A stretch of DNA of 64,000 nucleotides, taken from positions 1 through 64,000 of the forward strand of contig NZ_SUNH01000019.1 of the NCBI RefSeq assembly GCF_005048265.1, in the 5' to 3' direction. Made by a program: the position numbers and the translations under genes. The notes under the pieces were generated by a model, which searched no databases, had not been told where the DNA came from, and worked only from the letters and a program-made list of their open reading frames with translations. Every line of letters begins with the position of its first letter. Position 1 is the stretch's first letter. Positions 46,101 through 53,459 of the stretch are shown in pieces. The DNA comes from Paracoccus hibiscisoli (lineage in GTDB: Bacteria > Pseudomonadota > Alphaproteobacteria > Rhodobacterales > Rhodobacteraceae).

Positions 46101-49100
46101 GGGCAGGCGATAGGCGCGCGTCAGCGGACCCGTGGGGCCTGTGACGGGGCCGGGCAGCTCCACCACCGCGCCCGGCAGGATCAGCCCGCCCGTCCCCGCG
46201 ATCATCCCGGCCAGCGCCTCGGCCGACAGGGTCATCGACCCCAGCTGCATCTCGGGGGCGCCGGTCAGCGCGAAGCGGCTGGGATAGGGGCCGGGGGCGG
46301 GGCCGTCGCGGCGCAGGCGGATGGCATGGGGGCCAATGGTGCACGCCATCTCTCCCAGCAGGCAGGCGCGGGCCGGGCGGGGGACGGGGCGGCACAGGTC
46401 TTCGACGGTCTGCGCCGGGTCGCCCGGCTGACTGGCGCCGCCATCGGTGGTGGGCAGCGCCCAGGCCCAAGGCTGCCAGTCCAAGAGCTTGAGGCTGGTC
46501 ACCTCGGCCCCGGAGGGCGCCTGCGGTCCCGCGCTGCCGGGCTGGCGGGCCGGGGACGTGGTCCAGACCGACTCCAGCGGGCGCGGCCCCGTCACCGGCG
46601 CCCCGTCGCGGGCGCGCAGCAGGCGGACATTGTCCAGGCGATAGGTGTATTGCAGCCGGTTCGACCCGAACCACACCGCGCCCGAGGGCTGCTCCAGCGG
46701 GTCGAACTGCCCGCCTGCGGGGATCGCGTCGCGGATATAGTGGCGGAAATTGACGACCGGCGCAGTGTCCGGCCAGACGGTGTGGTTGTCGCGCGGATCG
46801 GCACCGCGGTTGATCACCAGCTTAGGGTCGCGGGGGTCCGGCTCCAGCCGGAACAGGGGTTCGGCGCGCAGGGGCATGCCGTCGGGCGCGGCCTCGCCCA
46901 TGATGCGCCCGCCGCGATCGATCAGCGCGACCGAGGCCACCGGCGGCGGCGGGGCCTGGGGCGCGGCGATGGCCGGGTTGCCGATGCGGAACCGCACGCA
47001 GCCCGAGATCGAGAAGAAGAACAGGTCCACCCTGCCGCAGAACTCTCCGTCCATCCACAGCGCGCCGTCCTGATAGGTCAGCACGATCTCGCCCCGCGCG
47101 GCGATGGACACGACGACCAGGTCCAGCGCGCCGCGCACGAAGATGCCCGCCTTGATCAGCACCGGATCGGTGCCGAACCCCGCCAGCAGCAGGACCGAGG
47201 CCGACAGCCGGATCGGCCCCGCCTTCCACTCCAGCCCCGCGCCCGCGCCAAAGCCGACCGAGAACCCCTCGAAGGTGAAATCGGGATGCCCGCCCAGCTT
47301 GGTGATGCCGTCCTGCTGGATCATCAGATAGGCAAAGGCCCGCAGGTTCAGCGTGTCGGGCAGCAGCGTCAGCGTCACCGGCTCTCCGGCGCGGCCCTGC
47401 TGGCCGTCGCTGCCAAGCCGGACATAGTTGCCGCCGCCCTGATAGGGGAAACGCGCCGACATCGGCGCCACGACCGACAGGATCTTGGGGATGTCATAGC
47501 GGGCCGAGACGGCCACGCTGACCGCCTGGTCGTCGATGACGATCAGGCCGATGATCTGGCCGCTGCCGCCGCCCTTTTCCTTGGCGGTGCGGTCGGGAAT
47601 GGACAGCAGGCTGACCTCGACGGCAAAGATCACCTCGGGGTCGGGAAAGGCCACGACGATCATGCCCTGCGCCGACATGCTGAAGGACGCATCGGGCAGG
47701 GTGCCAACCACCGCGCCCAGGCCCAGGGCGTGGCGGTCCTTGCGGGGGCGGTATTTCGACTCGGGCGCGGTCGTCCACCAGCCGATCTCTCGGGCGACGA
47801 CGTCATCGGTGGCTGTGACCGCGCGTTCGCCGTTGATCGCCGTCATGCCGACAAAGCCGTGGATCGCCGCCCCCGACGGCCCCAAGGGGATGCCCACCGG
47901 GAACTGCACCTTGGCGTAGAGGCTGACGAAGGTATAGGGGTCGGCCCCGTCGATCTGGGCCATCGCAAAGGCCGCCTGCGCCTTGAGCTGCAGCGGGATC
48001 AGCTCCAGCTCCAGCCCCGCGCGGATCACCCCGCCCGGATCCTCGATGCGCAGGCGCCCCTCTCCGGTCAGGGTGGCGGGGATGTTCACCCGCGCCGTCA
48101 GCCCGCGCAGCGAGAAATCGACATCCGGGATGGGCGTCGCGTTGCGGGTGAAGGTGACGCGGATCACCGCCTCGGAGATCTCGACCACGCCGATGGTCAG
48201 CGCAAAGGCAAAGCGCGTCTCGACCCACAGCGAGCCCAGCCCCAGGGCGGTCTCGACCGCACGCAGCAGATCCTGCAGCGGGCCGTCGATCTTCCACTTG
48301 CCGGGGTCCTCGACCTGCATCGCGTCGGTCGGATATTCCAGACCGACCTGGTTCCAGAACCCCGACGCGCGGCTGTCATAGCGCACGCCGACGCCCTTGT
48401 AGCGGAACCGCACCGGGTGTTCGGGGTCTGTCGACAGGCCCAGGCTGCCAGTGTTCACGTGCAGCTTGGTGCTGTAATCGCCGGTCAGGCTGACCTTCCA
48501 GCCCTGTCCCGGATCGGCCAGGCTGTCGAATTCGGCGCGCGCCTCGATCGACTTGATCACCGCCTCCGAGCCGGGGCCGACCAGCGGACCACCCCCCAGA
48601 TCGGCCTGCGCAAAGGCCGTGCCCGCCGCCAGGGCGGCCAGCCGGCCCGCCCCCTCGACCGTGCCGGTATCGGCATCGACCTCGGACAGCAGCATCGGGC
48701 CAAGCGCCATGGCCGCGACCAGATTGGGCTGGGTGATGCGGATCAGCCCCGCCGGATCGCCGTCCGAGCGGATGCCCAGCTGAGATTGCGTGAAATCGGT
48801 CGCGTCGTCATGGGTCCAGGCGCCATAGACGGTCAGCACCTCGCGGCCCATGTCGACGGGCTGCCCGCCCAGGGGGGGCAGGGGTGTGACCGTGGGCGAC
48901 CAGGCATATTCGAATTCGGCCTTGGACGGGATCAGGTCGCGCAAGCCCTCTCCGGTCGGCTTGTCCCACGCGACCAGCAGGCGCATCCGGGTGTCGTCCT
49001 TTGGGCTCAGCGGCGGGACGGGCGCGGGCTGGGCCGCGGGGCCGGGCATCAGCATGCGGCGCCAATGCGGCTGGCGCGCAGAGGCCAGAGGCTCGGGTGT

Positions 49101-51281
49101 GGCCCCGGCGGCGGGGGTGCCGCCCACGGCATAGATGTCCACGCGGCGGAACTGGCGGCGGGTCTCCTCGCTCTCATGCGCGGTGTCGCGGCGGTCGGGC
49201 CAGCCGGTGCGGTCCACCAGCGGGCGCGTGCCGACATGCGCCCGGATCAGGCGGTCCGCGGCAGCCTCCTGCGCGGTCAGCATGTCGGTCGCGGCCCCGG
49301 AGGGCGGTCCGTCCTGTTCGCCCCAGAACGCGACACCGCCTGCCGCGACAGGGGTGCCCGCGCCCCCGGCATCGGTCAGCAGGCGGTGCGCGATCTCCAC
49401 GCGGTCGTGCGCCAGGTGGCGGTTCAACGCATCGTCGCCCAGATCGTCGCAGCGGCCGATCATCACGAAGCTGGCGCCCGGATACTGCGCGGCCCAAGCC
49501 CGCAGCTGCGCCTGGATGCCCGCATCCCCGGTCAGATCGTCGCGGGCCGGACGCGCAAGGCCCCATCCGGTCACCTCGGCCTTGGCGAACTGGAACAGCA
49601 GCTGGACATGGCGGTCGGGCCGGGCCGGGGTGGGCGGCGACGGCGGGGCAGTCCCCGTGTCGAAGGTGACCCGCGCCAGGATATTGTCGGGCAGCGCCAC
49701 GCCCCCCGGTTGCGCCGCGTCGATCCGCGCCCCGCCCGTCACGCTGCGATAGAGGCCCTGGGCGTGGAAATCGGTCAGGTCATAGCTGGCCTCGACCAGG
49801 CCCGGCTGCATCGGCACGGTGGGGTCGGTGGCGGCAAAGACCCCGCCCGTGGCCCCGATCCACAGCGGCGCATCGGTGATCTGCACCCGCAGCCGGGCCA
49901 CGCGCCTGCGGCCCTGGGCGTCGGTCTCTCGCAGCAGGACAAAGCGTTCCGTCGGGGCGTCGGGGCCGGTCAGCAGCGCGGGGTCCAGCACCAGGTCGGG
50001 CCGGGCCTGCGGCGTGCCGCCCGGCAGCAGCACCCAGTCAAAGCTGCCCGGAACGGCGGCGGTCGATTCCGCCAGCAGCCGCAATCCGGCCATGTCGGCC
50101 GCGGGGCCGGACAGATGCGCGACATTGCGGACGATCTGAGCACCGGCGGGGACCACGACCACATGGATCCGGGGAACCGACCCCGAGGCGACCATACGAA
50201 ACGTCACCTCGGGGTGGGACAGCCGCAGCCCAGAGGCCAGCTGTTCCTGCAGCGTGACGCGCAGCACTTGGCCGTGGCCGATCTGACCGGCGGTATTGAC
50301 GCCCTCGGTCACCTGCCCGTCGGGCCAGTGCCAGCGCGCGGTCCAGGACCCCGCCTCGGGCGGGGCGGAGAGGGTCAGGGCGGCGGCCAGGGTCACGCGG
50401 TCGTCCTGGTTGGCGCTGATCGCCACGGTCCAGGACGCGTCGCTGCCGGTGGCGGCCTGCGGGGTCTGGCCGTCCTGGGTGAACACGAATGTCGCGGGGT
50501 CCAACGCGGTTCGGCCCCACTGGACCTCGACCTCGCCCTGAACACCGCGCGGGGCGCCCAGCAGCAGGTTGCGCACCCCGCCCGAAAATCCGCCCCGCCC
50601 GATGGCGTTGGGGGGCGCATAGAACGTGGCCTCGGCGATGGCAAAGCCCATCCATTCCGCGCCCTGGCCCGCGCCGGTCACCAAGGGGGGCGACACGCTG
50701 TCGGACGCGTCGAACGCCAGCTGCGACAGCGTCATCGCGAATTGAGAGCGGCCCAGAAAGAAATGCGGCGGCGTGCAGGTCAGCGACACGACCCCGCCGG
50801 TGGGCGCCAGCGGGTCGGCGGCCTCGTCCGGGTCCACGAACAGCACGACCACCGCGTCATCCTGTGACGCGCGCGCCAGGCGCAGGGTGGCCCGCCCCTG
50901 GATCACCACATCCGTATCGCGCGTCCGCCGCACTAGGCGGCGCGGCACGGTGCCCTGTTCGGGCACGAAATCGGCCGCCACCAGATCGTCCAGCGTCAGG
51001 CTGAGGCCGTCCAGCACCAAATCCAGATGGAACCGCCCCTGCGGCGCGTCGAAAACGGCCAGCCGGAATGGAATGCCCGCCGTCACCCCCGGCAGGTCCA
51101 GCGTGCCGATGCCAAGGCGCAGCGGTTCGTCCGACGCCGCGCGCAGCGTGCCGCGATGCAGGGTGCCGCCCGCAAAGGGCGTCGACGTGACGCCATCGGT
51201 GGTGAACCGTCCGACGATCTCTCGGAGGGCCTGGGGCAGGATCTGGGGCAGAAGCGTGTCGAGCGTGTCCGAAAAAGGCAT
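43107..51281 (-). CDS. giant multidomain protein of unknown function with OmpA-like domain and tandem repeats
   Basis: 2724 residues with one uninterrupted frame. No signal peptide. Regions: a beta-rich N-terminus (1-560); an OmpA-like domain (about 560-720) with FQFAKAEV, MIGRCDDLGDDALNRHLAH and a final RRVDIYAV, keeping the Asp and Arg that bind peptidoglycan in OmpA; a long hydrophobic beta-rich segment (about 955-1430, with LGAVVGTLPDASFSMSAQG, LVVVSIAARGEIVLTYQDG and GCVRFRIG) that reminds me of DUF6603 proteins, unverified; three tandem repeats (about 1776-2200); and a C-terminal region with Pro-rich linkers. Function unknown. It lies 136 bases downstream of the siderophore operon on the same strand and runs into the 1147-residue partner. 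Confidence 0.8.
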   Translation of the reverse strand: MPFSDTLDTLLPQILPQALREIVGRFTTDGVTSTPFAGGTLHRGTLRAASDEPLRLGIGTLDLPGVTAGIPFRLAVFDAPQGRFHLDLVLDGLSLTLDDLVAADFVPEQGTVPRRLVRRTRDTDVVIQGRATLRLARASQDDAVVVLFVDPDEAADPLAPTGGVVSLTCTPPHFFLGRSQFAMTLSQLAFDASDSVSPPLVTGAGQGAEWMGFAIAEATFYAPPNAIGRGGFSGGVRNLLLGAPRGVQGEVEVQWGRTALDPATFVFTQDGQTPQAATGSDASWTVAISANQDDRVTLAAALTLSAPPEAGSWTARWHWPDGQVTEGVNTAGQIGHGQVLRVTLQEQLASGLRLSHPEVTFRMVASGSVPRIHVVVVPAGAQIVRNVAHLSGPAADMAGLRLLAESTAAVPGSFDWVLLPGGTPQARPDLVLDPALLTGPDAPTERFVLLRETDAQGRRRVARLRVQITDAPLWIGATGGVFAATDPTVPMQPGLVEASYDLTDFHAQGLYRSVTGGARIDAAQPGGVALPDNILARVTFDTGTAPPSPPTPARPDRHVQLLFQFAKAEVTGWGLARPARDDLTGDAGIQAQLRAWAAQYPGASFVMIGRCDDLGDDALNRHLAHDRVEIAHRLLTDAGGAGTPVAAGGVAFWGEQDGPPSGAATDMLTAQEAAADRLIRAHVGTRPLVDRTGWPDRRDTAHESEETRRQFRRVDIYAVGGTPAAGATPEPLASARQPHWRRMLMPGPAAQPAPVPPLSPKDDTRMRLLVAWDKPTGEGLRDLIPSKAEFEYAWSPTVTPLPPLGGQPVDMGREVLTVYGAWTHDDATDFTQSQLGIRSDGDPAGLIRITQPNLVAAMALGPMLLSEVDADTGTVEGAGRLAALAAGTAFAQADLGGGPLVGPGSEAVIKSIEARAEFDSLADPGQGWKVSLTGDYSTKLHVNTGSLGLSTDPEHPVRFRYKGVGVRYDSRASGFWNQVGLEYPTDAMQVEDPGKWKIDGPLQDLLRAVETALGLGSLWVETRFAFALTIGVVEISEAVIRVTFTRNATPIPDVDFSLRGLTARVNIPATLTGEGRLRIEDPGGVIRAGLELELIPLQLKAQAAFAMAQIDGADPYTFVSLYAKVQFPVGIPLGPSGAAIHGFVGMTAINGERAVTATDDVVAREIGWWTTAPESKYRPRKDRHALGLGAVVGTLPDASFSMSAQGMIVVAFPDPEVIFAVEVSLLSIPDRTAKEKGGGSGQIIGLIVIDDQAVSVAVSARYDIPKILSVVAPMSARFPYQGGGNYVRLGSDGQQGRAGEPVTLTLLPDTLNLRAFAYLMIQQDGITKLGGHPDFTFEGFSVGFGAGAGLEWKAGPIRLSASVLLLAGFGTDPVLIKAGIFVRGALDLVVVSIAARGEIVLTYQDGALWMDGEFCGRVDLFFFSISGCVRFRIGNPAIAAPQAPPPPVASVALIDRGGRIMGEAAPDGMPLRAEPLFRLEPDPRDPKLVINRGADPRDNHTVWPDTAPVVNFRHYIRDAIPAGGQFDPLEQPSGAVWFGSNRLQYTYRLDNVRLLRARDGAPVTGPRPLESVWTTSPARQPGSAGPQAPSGAEVTSLKLLDWQPWAWALPTTDGGASQPGDPAQTVEDLCRPVPRPARACLLGEMACTIGPHAIRLRRDGPAPGPYPSRFALTGAPEMQLGSMTLSAEALAGMIAGTGGLILPGAVVELPGPVTGPTGPLTRAYRLPEAQAAAGQGAVRTALPWTGRLDRRIRDARLLLLICDGTSRPARPEPRRCFDFDGLTPDRKLAQASVPGFRLEAADPDQPFMVTDKVAVSQGSALAGTDGRPDILIAPPGLVLRPSGPARIVELHLLRGDTQGINVTWTDTQGGTGRLPSIGATLGSLVLRIDAAADIDRIRIETKSQALFLYRVCVLSTHAADACVDFGGLDKGALDQPTLRHAGIRLSVIDPRTRMGLADWVDSGASPARRGADGTPELTFPDAGIELVPDTPWQAVSLAVFSGAGPVTARGYAGDGTLIAEATDPARDPVELHLAASQGIARVILTGGRHEAVLFRICETREAGPVCHDLRDLKPGSHKRLEHRGLTYVPADPAQMLEVMDIVTATDPLRMDPDGLPELLVPSAGLVIGLDRPLAGLELHLVALGGQEIRATALGMRGAVLEQVSAPGDPDRAVTLSLQAEGMASVRIEGGDKLLLLRVCTIAQGSVPRRDDPPVTVRSSGPGGWTGWTATPQGRVTDAAGRACTVMAFAQPRALRDIDDLAITAPGGRRVTLLSLCGTDLAATMAAEQDAAARTALAQAVTDTVNAGPVAAARQVLLEPGEEYRLEIDWRWQAWISNERGTDSPPAVPPDRWTPASGQPPLRQTYRFRIAPRDLTGPEPQDGLNEYLFDPRDLARYIGRTEPVDGRDTVFTDDPIWVHFTTGHVEEIVARYGRKLVIDVQRTDPPPRPAAAGPAGPIRAALLEMLRAWAPDDVLLPLERRVNAAVRAAACLPDGDVAGGLSLGARLRLDPQAMYDLRLMAPRLDGSDPVVVQATRFVTSRHANLTALIDELGFARTGSAPYPPDEMILEQTALLPTGDLVVSDLSPSEALRGIGADTLPLPQARSRVIALWRALPGGQWGVAGLLLDSPEPLRREGALRLGNKIIEGLRCSPEEITIRGAAGTTVLTPVRATRNWTRVLFTAPAPVTPLPGSDLVLVMRGGLGLRLTARRTIGVRPVLLETEGF
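44680..45956 (-). repeat. three tandem domain repeats within the giant protein
   Basis: Three units of about 135-140 residues follow one another (about 1776-1913, 1921-2059 and 2065-2200). Each opens with Cys-x-Asp-(Phe/Leu) plus an acidic or Gly-Leu turn (CFDFDGL, CVDFGGLDKG, CHDLRDLK), has a middle segment with DG-x-P-(D/E)-(I/L), and closes with a strand ending in (L/F)-x-(Y/F/L)-R-(V/I)-C (LFLYRVC, VLFRIC, LLLRVC). The paired Cys at both ends suggest a disulfide or metal site per unit. The folding pattern looks like a beta sandwich, perhaps carbohydrate-binding, but this is inference. Confidence 0.7.
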
Positions 51282-51294
51282 TGGCAGGCCCTCA

Positions 51295-51318
51295 GATAAA
51301 AATTCGACAGAATTTATC
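51295..51318. promoter_or_regulatory. AT-rich imperfect inverted repeat before the giant gene
   Basis: GATAAAAATTC and GAATTTATC are near-complementary arms around GACA, 14 bases upstream of the giant gene's ATG and inside an otherwise GC-rich 136-base gap. It may be an operator, part of the promoter, or a hairpin ending siderophore-operon transcripts. No T run supports plain termination. Confidence 0.45.
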
Positions 51319-51417
51319 CGATATTCCCGACCGGGTGCGGCAGGCTGCCCGCCTCACCCGTTAACCATACCGTCGCCCGAATCGCCCTGTCCGATCAAGC
51401 CTTTCGTGATCGGCGCG

Positions 51418-52227
51418 TCACCCCAGGGCGGGCAGGGCCTGGCGCTGGCAGGCGCGGATGCCGACCAGATCGGCGGCCATCCGCGCCGCCGGATCGGGAC
51501 CGAACCATTCCAGCGACCCCTCCAGCCCGTCGGGCAGGCCGGTCAGGAACCGGCGGTAATCCGGCGCGCCCTGCAGCAGCGGGCACATGCCCCGGCGCGT
51601 CCCCGCGGGGTCGTGGACATTCGCGGGCGCAAAGACCGACAGGGCCGCGCGGTCGGTCACGCTTTTCAGATGCAGGTGCAGGACATGGGGGCGCAGCCGG
51701 TGCAGGGCCGCCAGCGGGTCGGCGCCTGCCTCCCAGATGTGCAGGACGTCGAAGTTCAGCCCGATGGCCGGGTGATCCAGCGCGTCCAGCAGCGTCTGTG
51801 CGGTGGCGGGGCTGTCGGCCAGGGTGCCGGGATGCGTCTCTATCGCCAGGCGCAGGCCATGGGCCGCCGCCAGATCGGCCACCCGGCGCAGGTCGGCGGC
51901 GATGGCGCGGCGCTGGTCCGCATCGGCCTGGGCCGCGCCGATCGCACCTGCGAACAGCCGCAGGCACGGCGCGCGCCACTGCCCGGTCAGATCGACCAGT
52001 GCGCGGGCCTGCGCCAGGTCGAAGTCCGGCGTTCCGACCGGCAGATAGCCCGCCAGCATCGGCACGCGTGGCCGCCGGTCCAGCGCGGCCCAGGCCGCGC
52101 GCAGCGCCTGCGCATGGGGGGCCCAGATCTCCAGCCCGTCAAATCCGTGGCGCGCGACATAGCCCGCCAGCCCCGCCGCCGTCACCTGCTGATGGCGAAA
52201 GGCCACTGACGCCGCATGCACCCTCAT
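51418..52227 (-). CDS. asbF: 3-dehydroshikimate dehydratase-like TIM-barrel protein (AsbF)
   Basis: 269 residues, sugar-phosphate isomerase/epimerase fold, compared with about 280 for Bacillus AsbF. AsbF converts 3-dehydroshikimate to 3,4-dihydroxybenzoate, the catechol of petrobactin. Metal ligands fit the AsbF pattern: Glu in LAIETHPG, Asp in GLNFDVLHIW, His in LHLHLKS and Glu in EGSLEWFG. The identification relies strongly on its being coupled (ATGA overlap) to the asbDE-type gene; from sequence alone another epimerase is possible. It is the last gene of the siderophore operon. Confidence 0.85.
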   Translation of the reverse strand: MRVHAASVAFRHQQVTAAGLAGYVARHGFDGLEIWAPHAQALRAAWAALDRRPRVPMLAGYLPVGTPDFDLAQARALVDLTGQWRAPCLRLFAGAIGAAQADADQRRAIAADLRRVADLAAAHGLRLAIETHPGTLADSPATAQTLLDALDHPAIGLNFDVLHIWEAGADPLAALHRLRPHVLHLHLKSVTDRAALSVFAPANVHDPAGTRRGMCPLLQGAPDYRRFLTGLPDGLEGSLEWFGPDPAARMAADLVGIRACQRQALPALG

Positions 52228-53459
52228 GCGCGCGCGCCCAGCCAGCGCGCGAACCATTGCGCGACGGTCGCCTTGATGCCGCGTTCCAGCGCGGTCAGAT
52301 CGTCCAGATCGTGGAGGCTTTGGGCCAGATCCTCGGGGCGGCCCGTGCGGGAAAAGGCCACGGCGCGGCGATGGACGGCGTTCAGCCCGGCATGCAGCGC
52401 CGCGATGCGATCGCAGCATTCCTCGAACGCGTCATGGTCGCGGCCCTCGATGTCGCCAAAGATCGCCAGCGCATGCTCATAGGCGTATTTGCGGATCGCG
52501 ATGACCGGCAGCTCGCGCAGCGCGGGCTCCAGATCGGCGCGGGGCAGGGCGGTGGCGTGGGCCTGGACCACGCGGCGGATCGCGTCGATCAGCGGCACCG
52601 CCTGCGCGTCGAAGGTCGCGTGATGCATCGCGGCGATGGCCGCATCGCTGGCGGGGTGGGCTGCGTCCGCGTCGATGGCGAAGCCGCCCGCCACGCTGTC
52701 CCGCAGAAAGGCGCGGCGCAGGTCGGCGGCGGGCAGCGGCCCCTCCCACCGGAAATCGGGGTCGCGCATCAGCCAGGTGTCGGGATCGGCGGTGGGTTCG
52801 ATCAGCGCGTAATGCGGAAAGGGGTCCTGCGCGAATTTGTTGTCGCGTTGCGGCAGCAGGAACAGGTCGATCATCGGCATCACATGCCGCCCCGGCCGCC
52901 AATCGGCCAGCAGCGCATGCAGCCGCGCCAGGTTCGCGGATTTCGGCGCCCCGTCGTCATACCAGCGCGTGACCCGCAGCCCGAACAGGCGCTGCGCCCA
53001 ATCGGCATAGAAGCCGTGGTCGATGTCGGGCGCGTGATAGGACAGGCGCATCCGGTCGTCGACCACCACCTGCCCGTCCCACAGGCCCAGATACATCGGG
53101 CGATGGTCGATGCCGCCACGATCCTTCAGCGCCTGGCACAGGCAGCTGACGACGCAATGGACCTTGATGTCGACGGGCTCCTCGGGCGCGGCGGGGGTGG
53201 TGCCGGACAGGCCCTCGGCCAAGGCGCGGACGGTCAGGCCGGGGGCGCGGTCAAAGGTGTCCTCGGCCATGGGCAGGCCGTCCTCGTCCAGGTGCAGCAT
53301 CAGCGTCATCAGGGCCACGGAATCCAAGCCCAGGTCATGGCCCAACCGCGCATCGGGGCCAAAGCGGTCCATGCGCGGGCAGGCCATCGGCCCGGACAGG
53401 ATCTGCGCCAGGCGGGCCATGACGGCATCGGGGGTGGGCACGGGGCGGGGGTCGGTCAT
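52224..53459 (-). CDS. fused aryl-carrier protein and 3,4-dihydroxybenzoyl transferase (AsbD-AsbE)
   Basis: 411 residues. Residues 1 to about 85 form an acyl-carrier domain with the phosphopantetheine site at Ser47 (GLDSVALM). From about 95 on, the protein matches AsbE (VHCVVSCLCQALKDRGGIDH, SYHAPDIDHGFY, EPTADPDTWLMRDPDF). In Bacillus AsbD carries 3,4-dihydroxybenzoate and AsbE transfers it to spermidine; the two are separate proteins of roughly 91 and 327 residues, so the lengths here add up to a clean fusion. Loading requires a phosphopantetheinyl transferase encoded elsewhere. It overlaps both neighbours by 4 bases. Confidence 0.85.
   Translation of the reverse strand: MTDPRPVPTPDAVMARLAQILSGPMACPRMDRFGPDARLGHDLGLDSVALMTLMLHLDEDGLPMAEDTFDRAPGLTVRALAEGLSGTTPAAPEEPVDIKVHCVVSCLCQALKDRGGIDHRPMYLGLWDGQVVVDDRMRLSYHAPDIDHGFYADWAQRLFGLRVTRWYDDGAPKSANLARLHALLADWRPGRHVMPMIDLFLLPQRDNKFAQDPFPHYALIEPTADPDTWLMRDPDFRWEGPLPAADLRRAFLRDSVAGGFAIDADAAHPASDAAIAAMHHATFDAQAVPLIDAIRRVVQAHATALPRADLEPALRELPVIAIRKYAYEHALAIFGDIEGRDHDAFEECCDRIAALHAGLNAVHRRAVAFSRTGRPEDLAQSLHDLDDLTALERGIKATVAQWFARWLGARA

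Noticed and set aside
45036-50867. A plus-strand open frame of over 1900 codons antisense to the giant gene
   Set aside because: It is Arg/Gln/Gly/His-rich low complexity, as expected from reading a GC-rich gene backwards. The minus-strand frame has domain signatures and repeats.
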